Below are positions 6,906 through 15,487 of a stretch of 64,000 nt of DNA, piece after piece (positions within the stretch are counted from its first letter, which is position 1; each line of letters opens with the position of its first letter). The notes beneath the pieces are model-generated. The model had not been told where the DNA came from and did not search any database. It worked only from the letters and a program-made list of their open reading frames with translations. Source of the stretch: [Leptolyngbya] sp. JSC-1 (lineage in GTDB: Bacteria; Cyanobacteriota; Cyanobacteriia; Elainellales; Elainellaceae); assembly GCA_000733415.1 (NCBI GenBank), contig KL662191.1, forward strand, positions 4,257,500 to 4,321,499, written 5' to 3'. The position numbers and the translations under genes were made by a program.

Positions 6906-8600
6906 ATGGATAACAAACCACTTCAGACCGTACCTCGTCCGGCTTGGCTGCATCAACGCCTGCGCTGGGCACTGATTGCCCTTATCGCGATTGCGGTATC
7001 ACTCTGTGCAGTTGGATTGCAGCCGGCGATTTTTAACTGGAACGGCTTGGGGCAGCTCTGGCGGTTTTTGGCAGCGAGTGGGCAGCCGGACCTGAGTGCG
7101 GAGTTTTTGGCGGTGGTGCTGCGAGCAGCTCTGACGACATTGGCCTACGCGGTTTGCAGCACCTGCCTCAGTTTGTTGATTGGAGCAGTAGGGGGCTTGT
7201 TGGCCTCGGAAGTCTGGTGGTTAGCGGTTTTGCCTCATCAGAACCTGCACCGTTCCATCAGTTCAACGATTCGCATGATTTTGGCAATTCCCCGCGCCAT
7301 TCACGAGCTGATTTGGGGACTGTTCTTTGTGAATATTTTGGGACTCGATCCGCTAGTGGCAATTCTGGCCATCGCGATTCCCTACGGAGCAATTGTCGCC
7401 AAGGTATTCTCAGAGCTATTAGATGAAACACCACGTCAACCTCTGTTTGCCTTACTCAACAGCGGTGTTCCTGCTGCTAACGCTTTTATCTACAGTCTGA
7501 TTCCGCAGGCGTTCCTCAACTTTGTCTCCTATGCCTTTTACCGCTTTGAGTGCTCGATTCGCTCGGCTGCCGTGTTGGGTATCATTGGCGCAGGCGGATT
7601 GGGCTACGAAATCCTATTAAGTCTCCAGTCGTTGCGTTACCATCAGCTCTGGACGCTGTTTTTGGCGTTGTTTGTTCTGAATGGCGCAGTCGATTGGGGC
7701 AGTGCCTGGTTACGGCACAGGCTGGGGTCTCCGACTCGGTTGGATTTAAATCTACGACGACCTACTAGAAGCAGGAAGCAATCCAAACCCGGTGATCCGC
7801 TGGTGCTAGGAGCTGGAATTGGTCTTCTGGCGCTGATTCCCTTCAGTTTTTGGTATGTGGCAGCAGATTGGACGAAGCTGTGGTCGCCCCGCACGGCAAC
7901 ACTGCTAGCAGAGGTAGGCCAAGCCATCTGGCCGCCGCGTCTAGAAACCTTACCCCAGCTAGGGCCACTGTTATTACAAACGCTGGCGATGTCGATTCTG
8001 GCGATTGCGATTGCTGGCATGGGTGGGGTGCTGTTGGCGTTTCCGGCGGCGCGTAATTTCTGGTCGCCCAACGGATTATTAGCAGGCCATACCACGTCTG
8101 GTCTGGGCCGAATCTGGGCATGGACTCGACTGTTGCTGACGCGGGCATTTCTGCTAATGGCACGGGCGATTCCGGCTCCGATCTGGGCTTTGGTGGCGCT
8201 GTTTGTGCTGTTTCCAGGCATTTTACCGGGAGCGGTAGCGCTGGGCATCCACAATCTGGGCATTCTGGGTCGCTTGATGGCCGAGGTGGTGGAAGACCTG
8301 GATCCACGTCCGGTGGTGGCTTTGAAAGCGCAGGGAGTAACGGCTCCGCTACTGTTTCTCTATGGCGTGTTGCCGCTGACCTTGACCCGCTTTTTGGCCT
8401 ATATCCTCTACCGCTGGGAGGTCTGTACGCGGGAAACGGTGATTGTCGGATTGGTGGGAGCGGGTGGCCTGGGCCGGTTGCTGACCGAGCAACTCAGTAG
8501 TTTTGACTATCAGAATCTGCTAGTGACGCTGGCAGGCTTTGTGGTGCTGACGTTTGTGGTTGATTGGATTAGCGGTACAGCTCGGCGGGCGTTGCGATAG
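6906..8600 (+). CDS. phnE: Phosphonate-type ABC transporter permease, tandem PhnE-PhnE fusion
   Basis: A 564-residue inner-membrane permease made of two BPD_transp_1 domains in one chain. The first (about 60-270) and second (about 360-560) each carry several hydrophobic segments and an EAA-type cytoplasmic loop that docks the ATPase (around FSELLDETPRQPLFALL and MAEVVEDLDPRPVVALKAQG). Each also repeats the pattern AAVLGIIGAGGLGYEI or TVIVGLVGAGGLGRLL. Most PhnE proteins are about 270 residues and dimerise; here the pair is covalently joined, so one chain could form the whole channel. GTG at 6903 directly precedes the ATG at 6906; either may be used. The stop codon touches the 8600 seven-base array, so no ordinary terminator follows. 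Confidence 0.85.
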   Translation: MDNKPLQTVPRPAWLHQRLRWALIALIAIAVSLCAVGLQPAIFNWNGLGQLWRFLAASGQPDLSAEFLAVVLRAALTTLAYAVCSTCLSLLIGAVGGLLASEVWWLAVLPHQNLHRSISSTIRMILAIPRAIHELIWGLFFVNILGLDPLVAILAIAIPYGAIVAKVFSELLDETPRQPLFALLNSGVPAANAFIYSLIPQAFLNFVSYAFYRFECSIRSAAVLGIIGAGGLGYEILLSLQSLRYHQLWTLFLALFVLNGAVDWGSAWLRHRLGSPTRLDLNLRRPTRSRKQSKPGDPLVLGAGIGLLALIPFSFWYVAADWTKLWSPRTATLLAEVGQAIWPPRLETLPQLGPLLLQTLAMSILAIAIAGMGGVLLAFPAARNFWSPNGLLAGHTTSGLGRIWAWTRLLLTRAFLLMARAIPAPIWALVALFVLFPGILPGAVALGIHNLGILGRLMAEVVEDLDPRPVVALKAQGVTAPLLFLYGVLPLTLTRFLAYILYRWEVCTRETVIVGLVGAGGLGRLLTEQLSSFDYQNLLVTLAGFVVLTFVVDWISGTARRALR

Positions 8601-8733
8601 GAGTTGGGAGTTGGGAGTTGGGAGTTGGGAGTTGGGAGTTGGGAGTTGGGAGTTGGGAGTTGGGAGTTGGGAGTTGGGAGTTGGGAGTTGGGAGTTGGGA
8701 GTTGGGAGTTGGGAGTTGGGAGTTGGGAGTTGG
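8600..8733. repeat. Seven-base tandem array, about 19 copies of GGAGTTG
   Basis: A near-perfect array of ggagttg starting on the last base of the phnE stop codon. Open frames read through it on both strands (tracts of GSWELGV or TPNSQLP) are artefacts of the absence of stops in the repeat. Confidence 0.95.
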
Positions 8734-9259
8734 GAGGCAGGGCTGTTTGGGGGTTCGGCACGAATAGCGTAATGTTTTGTAGAAAAGCGGTAGAAAAGCA
8801 GCAGGTTGAAGATTTCCCTGATTGACTGATAAATCTTTCAGCGATGGCGGTTCTAGACGCGATGGCGATAGCTTACCGTCAGGCAGAGCGGCTTCTCGTA
8901 GAGTAATTGCTACTATCCAAACCAAGTCAGCGACTCGGTTGAGCTTCATCGAACGCCCTGCGCCAGCTATTCTTATTATTACAGCCTTTTCCAGGCTAAT
9001 GAAGTACAAAAAATGGGGTGCAGGGGCCGAAGCCCCCACACCCCTCGTACCTTACCAGAGTGGAAAAAGCTATAGTTAGTAACCCGCGTAGGCGGATTTA
9101 GTCTGTCTAGGCACGGCTTTAGCCACCAGCATCCAGAGTTTTGTCAGTCAATCAGGGATTTCCCTTACAACGGCTTTATCTTCCGGTGCTGACAGAGCCG
9201 GACTGTAAGGAGAAAATGGGTAAGAGCGTCGTTTATGTCGTTAACGTGTTGAAATTCCT
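8734..9259. other. Intergenic region with a MITE-like element; no gene seen
   Basis: About 525 bases after the array. It contains the MITE-like element at 8980-9075 and, just after it, a stretch starting taacccgcgtaggcggattt of a kind seen as an intergenic repeat in cyanobacteria. An open frame over 8822-9079 has the composition of repeat DNA and is not called. The promoter of the four-repeat secreted protein should lie in the last 180 bases. Confidence 0.5.
8980..9075 (+). mobile_element. MITE-like palindromic element, family A copy 1
   Basis: About 96 bp from tacagccttttccaggct to gagtggaaaaagctata, with imperfect terminal inverted repeats of roughly 25-30 bp and an inner palindrome around ggggccgaagccccc. 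The same sequence recurs at 41358-41470 and, inverted, at 50934-51036. No coding capacity. Confidence 0.6.
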
Positions 9260-9907
9260 ATGAATCGCCAATTTATTGCTCCAGTTGCCGTTCTGACTGC
9301 AATTTATGGGTTAGTTGGGGTCTTGCCGCTGCCAGCGCAGGCTCGTGAACGAAATGAAACAGAGGCGGTGAGGGAAGCTGAGATTCCGGCGGGGCAGGTG
9401 ATTCCCTTTGCTTGCTATGACCGAGCCGGTAATGTCATCTTCACGACGATCAACCCGCAACAAACCGTGGGTTGGGAGCTGGGTTGCCGGGAAGTCCAAT
9501 ATGAAAGCAGCAATCTCGACTCGCCACCGGCGCTGTATTTTCAGTGCTACGACGTGAATGGCGGTATTGCATTTAACACGGTTGACCCAGAGGTAGCGGA
9601 AGACTCGGAGCTATTTTGTCGCGAGATTGGAACTCGCGTTTCCACTCCTATTCCGGCCCGGCCCATCCATTACGAATGCTACAACACCGACGGCACCCTC
9701 GCCTTCACCACCAGCTACCCGCAAGACACCTTCGGCTGGAAACCGGGCTGCCGGGAGCTACAGCATCGCAATGCCGTCCTGGCTCAGATCAGCGAACCGT
9801 CCCGCACTGCCTATGAGTGCTTCGATGCCAATGGCAATATTGCTTTTACCACGTTTGATGCTCAGGACGTAAAACGCTGGAAACTAGGCTGCCGAGAGCT
9901 GCGGTAA
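9260..9907 (+). CDS. Secreted protein with four Cys-pair repeats, function unknown
   Basis: A 215-residue protein with an N-terminal signal peptide (hydrophobic residues 8-26, likely cleavage after PAQA at 28), so exported to periplasm, wall or outside. The mature protein is four tandem units of about 40 residues. Each has the pattern YxCYDxxGxIAFTT, then about 14 residues with PQD and W, then LGCRE: units start near residues 49, 92, 134 and 181. Each unit holds two cysteines, which suggests one disulfide per unit. The second unit is the most divergent (ELFCRE in place of LGCRE). I do not recognise a named domain. It stands alone between an intergenic repeat region and a gene on the other strand. 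A structural or binding role outside the cytoplasm is an inference. Confidence 0.8.
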   Translation: MNRQFIAPVAVLTAIYGLVGVLPLPAQARERNETEAVREAEIPAGQVIPFACYDRAGNVIFTTINPQQTVGWELGCREVQYESSNLDSPPALYFQCYDVNGGIAFNTVDPEVAEDSELFCREIGTRVSTPIPARPIHYECYNTDGTLAFTTSYPQDTFGWKPGCRELQHRNAVLAQISEPSRTAYECFDANGNIAFTTFDAQDVKRWKLGCRELR

Positions 9908-9921
9908 TCCGGTAACTAGGG

Positions 9922-10356
9922 TTAATAGCCTTCCACATAGTGCTTCAACTCGCGGGCCATCCGCCGCAATCCCTGCTGCTGATCTTGGCGCAAAAAGGGC
10001 AGGAACAGCCGGGTCGTAATCCCTGACACCGTCTCACGATGGGTGTATTTAGTCCGATTTCGGCCTATGTCTTGTAGCTCAAACACATGCTCACTGCGAT
10101 ACCCAGGAGCCGTCGTCATCCAGCGCAAACACACCTGCGGCTGAAGTAAGAGGATGCGCGGCTCAAATTCGGTTTCGGTTTCTTCCCGCAGGCGACGCAG
10201 CGAGAGCTGAACCGTCCGCCCCTGCACAAACAGCAGGTCAGGATTGCGGTCATACAAAAACGTGTTCCACTTCAGCCAGTTCTCTTTCCGCACAAGCGCG
10301 TCCCAAACTACTGACTTTGGTGCATTGATTTCGATTTCGGCGTACAAGCTGGGCAT
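9922..10356 (-). CDS. SRPBCC (START-like) family protein
   Basis: A 144-residue protein of the polyketide cyclase/CoxG-like SRPBCC group, which forms a helix-grip fold around a hydrophobic ligand. Evidence: the opening MPSLYAEIEINAPKSVVWDAL and the following W..W..F pattern, a central run of beta strands ending in the R..E.V.ELQ pattern, and the C-terminal long helix (QQGLRRMARELKHYVEGY). The frame extends upstream to an ATG at 10389, but those eleven codons fall inside a dispersed repeat (10382-10405), so the start at 10356 is preferred. No signal peptide. Ligand unknown. It converges with the secreted repeat protein over 14 bases. Confidence 0.75.
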   Translation of the reverse strand: MPSLYAEIEINAPKSVVWDALVRKENWLKWNTFLYDRNPDLLFVQGRTVQLSLRRLREETETEFEPRILLLQPQVCLRWMTTAPGYRSEHVFELQDIGRNRTKYTHRETVSGITTRLFLPFLRQDQQQGLRRMARELKHYVEGY

Positions 10357-10381
10357 AAGGAAGTTTTGAGTTTCAACACAT

Positions 10382-10405
10382 AGAGACATTTCGTAAAACG
10401 TCTGT
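10382..10405 (-). repeat. Isolated copy of the gtttcgcgaaac repeat family
   Basis: On the minus strand this is one mismatch away from the third unit of the 16021 array. It overlaps the most upstream candidate start of the SRPBCC gene. Confidence 0.55.
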
Positions 10406-10715
10406 ACATCTACGCCTATGCGAAACGCCTCTACAGCATTTGAATTAAGGGATTCAATCGGATTTGATAGTAGTGGCGTAGCACGTGTTTTTTGTTTAAG
10501 TAATTCAGCCCAATAAATCAGTATAAAGCGCGGGCACCTTGCCCGTCGTCAGCTTCAGCCCAATTAGCATAGAGTGCGTTTGTGTAGCGTGTGCTAGCAG
10601 ATTTGCATGGCACAATCCCCCTTTTCTGAGATGCCCACAGGGCTATAATCCCCCTAAACCCTGCGGGGATACGCCTTCAGCGTAGATCAAGAGGAACTTC
10701 AAACCACGGTTGGCC

Positions 10716-10809
10716 CGGTTCCCCCTTCTGTAAGGAACTGGCATTTACCGGTTCCCCCCTTCTGTAAGGAACTGGCATTCACCGGTTCCCCCCTTTTGTA
10801 AGGGGGGCT
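10716..10809. repeat. 33-34 bp direct repeat, nearly three copies
   Basis: Units start at 10716, 10749 and 10783 with cggttcccccttctgtaagg; the third is cut short and runs into aggggggctaggggggatc, a common cyanobacterial intergenic motif. Confidence 0.75.
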
Positions 10810-10849
10810 AGGGGGGATCTCAACAGGATTTGCGATCTACTGAGGTTGT

Positions 10850-10876
10850 AAAACTCAAAACTCAAAACTCAAAACT
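10850..10876. repeat. AAAACTC seven-base array
   Basis: Nearly four units of aaaactc about 110 bases before the malic enzyme gene. The same motif recurs at 34869-34886 and, inverted, at 33674-33719. Confidence 0.8.
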
Positions 10877-10984
10877 TTATTTGTCTATCTGAGTACAACC
10901 CACCATGCTCGGTTTCCCTAAACTAGGGGAGATAGCGAGTATGATTAAGTTTTGTCAAGTGCAAAGGAGCACATCAGCAACGAT

Positions 10985-12376
10985 ATGGTCAGTCTGACTC
11001 CCAATCCTAGTTTTAGTCTCACAATTCGGATTTTGATTCCCAATCAAGCCGGTATGTTGGCAACGGTAACGCAAGCGATTGCTTCAGCCGGGGGCAGCAT
11101 TGGTCAGATTGATCTCATCGAGCAGACGCGCAAAGCCCTGACGCGGGACATCACGGTGGATGCCTCTAGCACCGAACATGCAGAAACAATTGTGGCGGCG
11201 GTCAAGGCCGTGGATGACATTAAGGTGCTGAATGTGTATGACCGCACGTTCAATTTGCACCGAGGTGGCAAAATTAGCGTCCACAGCAAAATTCCGCTCA
11301 AGAGCCAGGATCAGCTGGCGATGGCCTACACGCCTGGAGTCGGGCGGATTTGTACGGCAATTGCCAACGATCCGGGACAGGTGCATAACCTGACGATTAA
11401 GAGCAACACCGTAGCGATTGTCACTGACGGAAGTGCCGTCCTCGGCTTGGGAAATTTGGGGGCCGCCGGAGCCTTGCCGGTGATGGAAGGCAAAGCAATG
11501 CTGTTCAAGGAATTTGCTGGCATCGATGCCTTTCCGATTTGTTTGGCGACGCAAGACACGGATGCGATTGTGGAAACCGTGAAGAATATTGCGCCCGTGT
11601 TTGGAGGAGTGAACTTAGAAGATATTAGCGCCCCGCGCTGTTTTGAAATCGAAGCCCGCCTACAGCGCGAGTTGGATATTCCAATTTTCCATGATGACCA
11701 GCACGGTACAGCGATTGTGTCATTAGCGGCTTTGTTCAATTCGCTGAAGCTGGTTCAAAAATCCATCGATCAGATTCGGATTGTGATCAACGGTGCGGGA
11801 GCTGCGGGTGTGGCGATTGCGCGATTGTTGCAAAAAGCTGGAGTGGAGTCGATTGTCCTGTGCGATTCGCGTGGCATTCTTTCCAAGAGTCGCAGTGATT
11901 TGAACGACCAGAAGCGGGAGTTTGCGGTAGCTCAGAGTGGTTCGTTGGCCGATGCAATGGTGGGGGCGGATGTGTTCATGGGCGTGAGTGCACCAGGCGT
12001 TGTGACGCCGGAGATGGTGAAATCGATGGCTGTTGACCCAATTGTGTTTGCCATGTCGAATCCAATTCCAGAAATTCAGCCGGAACTGGTTAGCGAAGAT
12101 GTGGCAGTAATGGCGACCGGACGCAGTGACTATCCGAACCAAATCAATAATGTGCTGGCCTTTCCGGGTATTTTCCGAGGCGCGTTAGATTGTCGGGCCA
12201 AAACTATGACAACCACCATGTTTCTAGAAGCGGCTGAAGCGATCGCCTCGCTGATCAAAGTTTCGGATCTGGATAGGGAACATATTATTCCTTCCGTATT
12301 TGACGAGCGCGTTGCTCCTACCGTTGCGGCTGCCGTTCAGCATGCGGCTCGTAAAGAAGGGATCGCTGGCAATTAA
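10985..12376 (+). CDS. NAD(P)-dependent malic enzyme with N-terminal ACT domain
   Basis: A 463-residue malic enzyme that oxidatively decarboxylates malate to pyruvate and CO2, linking the C4 pool to pyruvate and making NAD(P)H in the cytoplasm. An ACT regulatory domain occupies about residues 8-85 (IRILIPNQAGMLATVTQAI), so allosteric control by a small ligand is likely. The catalytic half shows MAYTPGVGRICTAI, the Lys in MEGKAMLFKEFAG, the metal-binding HDDQHGTA, and a Rossmann motif VINGAGAAGVAIARLL. Start: an in-frame TTG at 10952 exists, but aaggag at 10963 lies after it, so I chose the ATG at 10985 although its spacing (16 bases) is long. It overlaps the MocR gene tail to tail by four bases with no terminator between, so opposing transcription may interfere. 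Confidence 0.9.
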   Translation: MVSLTPNPSFSLTIRILIPNQAGMLATVTQAIASAGGSIGQIDLIEQTRKALTRDITVDASSTEHAETIVAAVKAVDDIKVLNVYDRTFNLHRGGKISVHSKIPLKSQDQLAMAYTPGVGRICTAIANDPGQVHNLTIKSNTVAIVTDGSAVLGLGNLGAAGALPVMEGKAMLFKEFAGIDAFPICLATQDTDAIVETVKNIAPVFGGVNLEDISAPRCFEIEARLQRELDIPIFHDDQHGTAIVSLAALFNSLKLVQKSIDQIRIVINGAGAAGVAIARLLQKAGVESIVLCDSRGILSKSRSDLNDQKREFAVAQSGSLADAMVGADVFMGVSAPGVVTPEMVKSMAVDPIVFAMSNPIPEIQPELVSEDVAVMATGRSDYPNQINNVLAFPGIFRGALDCRAKTMTTTMFLEAAEAIASLIKVSDLDREHIIPSVFDERVAPTVAAAVQHAARKEGIAGN

Positions 12377-13815
12377 AGTTGCTGACGGATCAATTCGCCC
12401 AGTGTCTGCATGGCCTGATCGATCTCGTCGGACCAGGGTAGACCGCAGTTGAGCCGGAAACAGTTGTTGTAGCTCCCAGAGGGCGAAAAAATCACGCCGG
12501 GGGCAATGCTGACATGGTGCTGAAGAGCAGTTTGGTAAAGGGCGAGCGAATCAAAGCCTGGTGGTAGTTCCACCCAGAGGACATGGCCGCCATTCGGACG
12601 GGTGACGCGCGTTTCGGCAGGAAAATAATCGCAGATGGCCTGGGTCATTCGCAGCATTTGCGATTGATAAGCCCGCCGCAACTGACGCAGATGCCGATCA
12701 TAGCCGCCGTTGGCCAGGAACGCCGCTACTGTGAGTTGGGGAGCAATCGCCGTGGTTTGATTGATCACCCACTTGAGCTGTTCGACTTTGGCCTGATAGC
12801 GCCCTGGGACCGACCAGCCCACCCGCAAACCGGGCGACAGGGTTTTGCTACAAGATGAACAATAGATGACTAGTCCTTCTCGGTCAAAGGCTTTCAGCGC
12901 TTTCGGGCGGGTGCCTTCAAAATACAGATCGCCGTAGATATCATCTTCGATCAGCGGCACTTCGTATTGAGCCAACAATTCCACCAACTGTTTTTTGCGC
13001 GGCTCACTCATGCAGGTGCCAAGCGGATTGCTGAAATTGGAAACCAGCGCCACGGCAGCAATCCGTCTCTTTTGCAGCACAGTTTCTAGATCCGACAAGC
13101 ACAGCCCTTCGCGGGGATGGGTTGGCAGTTCTAAGGCTTTCAGATGCAGGATTTCCAGCGCTTCCAGCAGACCGTAATAGGTGGGGGACTCGATCGCGAC
13201 GGTATCGCCGGGTTGGGTGACGGCTCGCAGAGCTAAAAACACCGACTCAAACGTACCGTTGGTGGTGACAATTTCATCAGGCGTAATCGAGCAGCCCGCA
13301 TCCATCAGGCGACGAGCCACCTCATGCCGCAGTGGTTCACAGCCGGGAGGCACATCATACTCGTGGGCGGAAACTTGATGCTGCCGCAAAATTTGTCCGG
13401 TAAGGCGGTTCAGGGCGGCAATTGGCAACAGCTCCATACTGGGCACGGCGGCCCCTAGCTTAACCGTTTGGGAATCGCGAATCGAACAGATCACCTGAAA
13501 CCCCAGTGAATTATCGACGTGATAGGCTTTGCGAGGCGGAGTAGATTGCTGCGGTTCGCTGGGTGCCCTCAGCGTCGGTTGCTTGACGTAATAGCCCGAC
13601 TGAGGCCGTGCAGCAATTAATCCCCGATCTTCGAGCAGCCGATAGGCTTCCAGCACCGTTGAGATGCTAACCGACCACTGCTCATGCAGCTTCCGCACCG
13701 AGGGCAACCGATCGCCGACTTGTAATGTACCTTCGGCAATCAACCGCTGAATTCGGTCCGCCACCTGTTCGTATAGGCTTTTATCGGGAGAATGATCGAG
13801 TAGTTGAATAGCCAT
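12373..13815 (-). CDS. MocR-type transcriptional regulator (GntR HTH fused to aminotransferase)
   Basis: A 480-residue regulator of the MocR/PdxR group. Residues 1-75 form a GntR winged helix (YEQVADRIQRLI, DRLPSVRKL, STVLEAYRLLEDRGLI). The rest is a fold-type I aminotransferase domain with the PLP lysine in SCSKTLSPGLRVGW, the N.. of TTNGTFESVFLALRA and the conserved NCFRLNCG near the end. Such proteins sense PLP or an amino compound and switch a neighbouring gene, often a vitamin or amino-acid gene. The facing gene is malic enzyme, which overlaps only at the stop codons, and no divergent partner lies close upstream (about 560 bases of non-coding DNA), so its target is not evident from position. 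A plain aminotransferase role is less likely given the intact HTH. Confidence 0.85.
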   Translation of the reverse strand: MAIQLLDHSPDKSLYEQVADRIQRLIAEGTLQVGDRLPSVRKLHEQWSVSISTVLEAYRLLEDRGLIAARPQSGYYVKQPTLRAPSEPQQSTPPRKAYHVDNSLGFQVICSIRDSQTVKLGAAVPSMELLPIAALNRLTGQILRQHQVSAHEYDVPPGCEPLRHEVARRLMDAGCSITPDEIVTTNGTFESVFLALRAVTQPGDTVAIESPTYYGLLEALEILHLKALELPTHPREGLCLSDLETVLQKRRIAAVALVSNFSNPLGTCMSEPRKKQLVELLAQYEVPLIEDDIYGDLYFEGTRPKALKAFDREGLVIYCSSCSKTLSPGLRVGWSVPGRYQAKVEQLKWVINQTTAIAPQLTVAAFLANGGYDRHLRQLRRAYQSQMLRMTQAICDYFPAETRVTRPNGGHVLWVELPPGFDSLALYQTALQHHVSIAPGVIFSPSGSYNNCFRLNCGLPWSDEIDQAMQTLGELIRQQL

Positions 13816-14376
13816 ATGGGTGAATGGATGGATAGGTGGATGGGGTGCAGAGTGATAGTTTTTGTAGAGTAGGGTGAGGTGCAGCCGTTGGGAACCAATA
13901 CAGTTACTTTAATTTATAACCATAACAGTTCGCCAAAATTCAACTGTTACCATAACAATTTAGCTCAACTGCATCTGTGCAGATCAATTTTGATCGGGGA
14001 AAATTCAAATTATCGAGGCAGTGTTGATTGTTTGATCGATTCAATTAAAGATTAAATCGCAACCCCAATCGGGGGACGGAGTTTTGCACTCAAAATTCTG
14101 AGCAGTTTAATCAGATTGGGTTAGGAGCGGTATACCATCGATTCACGATTTCGTTACTAGCAGTTTTGCTATCACGAGTTTGATCGCTCCTTTGAGTCAA
14201 GTTTGTAGACTGAATCAGTGGTTTCGGGTTTTTCAGTCCTTCTATCTGTTTTATTCATAGAAGCCATCGGCTCAGCCTTTTGAATCATCGAAATCATCTT
14301 TGTAGAGTAGAACAATCCAAGCGAATAATCTCACTGCCCACCATTTATTCCCATTATTCAACCAAGAGGCAATCCT
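13816..14376. other. Intergenic region between divergent genes
   Basis: About 560 AT-rich bases containing several near-identical short motifs (ccataacagtt at 13920 and ttaccataacaattt at 13948), which may be promoter or operator sequence for the MocR gene or its target. Nothing else is recognisable. Confidence 0.4.
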
Positions 14377-14688
14377 ATGGAAAGCTACAATCCCGCATCG
14401 GAAGCAAATATCCAAATTGAGTCCCAATCCAATATTGTTCCATTTCAGTCTCCTCGTCGCTCGGCCTCTGCTTCACATGGCTCAATCTGGTCGCGGCTCT
14501 GGAATGGCTTATTCCAACTGCTAATGCCCAAAACCGAACCGAGAATTGTGCAAAAGTGTGAGCCAAACGGCAATGAATACTATCAGGTGTACGATCCGGT
14601 GACTGGCAATTCCAAAACCTTCGGTTCAGAAGAGGAAACGCGCATCTGGCTCGACCGACGCTTCTATGAAACCTCGCGCAATTGGTAG
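14377..14688 (+). CDS. Small conserved cyanobacterial hypothetical protein
   Basis: A 103-residue protein with a disordered, Ser/Pro/Gln-rich first half and a compact C-terminal half with the pattern YYQVYDPVTGNSKTFGSEEETRIWLDRRF. This tail, a beta hairpin then a helix with W, resembles short domains common in cyanobacterial hypothetical proteins; I have no functional assignment. A single weakly hydrophobic stretch (WSRLWNGLFQLLM, residues 37-49) could touch a membrane but is too short to span it. No RBS is obvious; the ATG follows aagaggcaatcct. It is followed by a GNAT gene in the same direction 210 bases on, too far for clear co-transcription. Confidence 0.65.
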   Translation: MESYNPASEANIQIESQSNIVPFQSPRRSASASHGSIWSRLWNGLFQLLMPKTEPRIVQKCEPNGNEYYQVYDPVTGNSKTFGSEEETRIWLDRRFYETSRNW

Positions 14689-14738
14689 AACTTGAGATTG
14701 CAAATGAGTATTTCTCTGAGATTCTATCCAATTACCTG

Positions 14739-14780
14739 CCACGGTGATTCACAGATGATTTCACCAGCTCTGCACCGTGG
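14739..14780. other. Inverted repeat of 8 bp around a 26-base loop
   Basis: ccacggtg at 14739-14746 pairs with caccgtgg at 14773-14780. There is no T-run, so it is not a standard terminator; it may be an RNA hairpin or protein site between two genes. Confidence 0.35.
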
Positions 14781-14900
14781 TTAACTCTCCCTTCCCAGAA
14801 TTTACACTTCTCGCTGACTAGCCAGGACAGCTTACACAGGTCATTACTCTACATCTTATCCACTTCTTCACTGCTTTGATTACCAGAAATATTGCTCACC

Positions 14901-15431
14901 ATGAACCTCACCATCCGTCCGGTTGAGTTGGCTGATGTGCCGCTATTGTTCGCATTTATTCAAAAGAAAGCTGAATTTGATAGAAGCTTGGGCGCATTTT
15001 CAGGTCAACTGCAAACAAGTGAACAGGCGTTGCGAGAAACTTTGTTTAATGCTGCTCCCTATGCCACGGCTGTATTTGCAGAAGTGGATCGGCAGCCGGT
15101 TGGGTTTGCACTCTACTACTTTCGCTATTCCTCGTTTCAAGGTCGTCCTAGCCTGTGGCTGGATGATTTGTATATCGATGCATTTAAGCGGGGACAGGGA
15201 ATTGGCACTCGATTGTTTCAGCATTTAGTTCAGTTAGGGCAGTCCCACCGCTGTAGCCATATGGCTTGGAACGCTCATGAAGATAATCAGCGTGGCTTGT
15301 GGTTCTACCAAGACATGGGAGCTAAAATCATTGACCAACAGGGAAGCATATTGTATTTTCAGTTAAATCTACCAATCGATTCTTCAATTAGTGCAGCACC
15401 AGCAAAATTAGCTAATCAAATTGTGGGATAG
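14901..15431 (+). CDS. GNAT family N-acetyltransferase
   Basis: A 176-residue acetyl-CoA-dependent acetyltransferase. The GNAT core is visible: beta1 LTIRPVELADVPLLFAFI, beta4 PSLWLDDLYIDAFKRGQGIGTRLF with the R/QxxGxG/A acetyl-CoA loop (RGQGIGT), then MAWNAHEDNQRGLWFYQDMGAK. This layout and length are close to the diamine (spermidine/spermine-like) acetyltransferase branch, but the substrate is not fixed by sequence. ATG 14901 is chosen over an in-frame TTG at 14892 because the homology begins right after it. The DinB gene follows 56 bases later on the same strand, so the pair may be co-transcribed. Cytoplasmic; no signal. Confidence 0.85.
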   Translation: MNLTIRPVELADVPLLFAFIQKKAEFDRSLGAFSGQLQTSEQALRETLFNAAPYATAVFAEVDRQPVGFALYYFRYSSFQGRPSLWLDDLYIDAFKRGQGIGTRLFQHLVQLGQSHRCSHMAWNAHEDNQRGLWFYQDMGAKIIDQQGSILYFQLNLPIDSSISAAPAKLANQIVG

Positions 15432-15487
15432 CAACTGCGATAATTCAAGTTTGAGATTGTTCCGAGAAAGATTCTGAGGTATCTGTG

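Larger units (their letters stand above)
10357..10984. other. Repeat-rich intergenic region; no gene seen
   Basis: About 630 bases between divergent genes. It contains a copy of the gtttcgcgaaac-type repeat (10382-10405), a sequence near 10628-10655 related to one at 2023-2055, a 33-34 bp direct repeat (10716-10809) and an AAAACTC array (10850-10876). No coding frame is credible. Confidence 0.6.

Noticed and set aside
5173..8600. Complete phosphite oxidation or C-P lyase system
   Set aside because: No ptxD, phnG-M or related genes in the window; only the importer is present.
8510..9039. Overlapping open frames with TPNSQLP or GSWELGV tracts
   Set aside because: They are created by the seven-base repeat, which lacks stops in several frames; no ordinary coding pattern lies outside the repeat.
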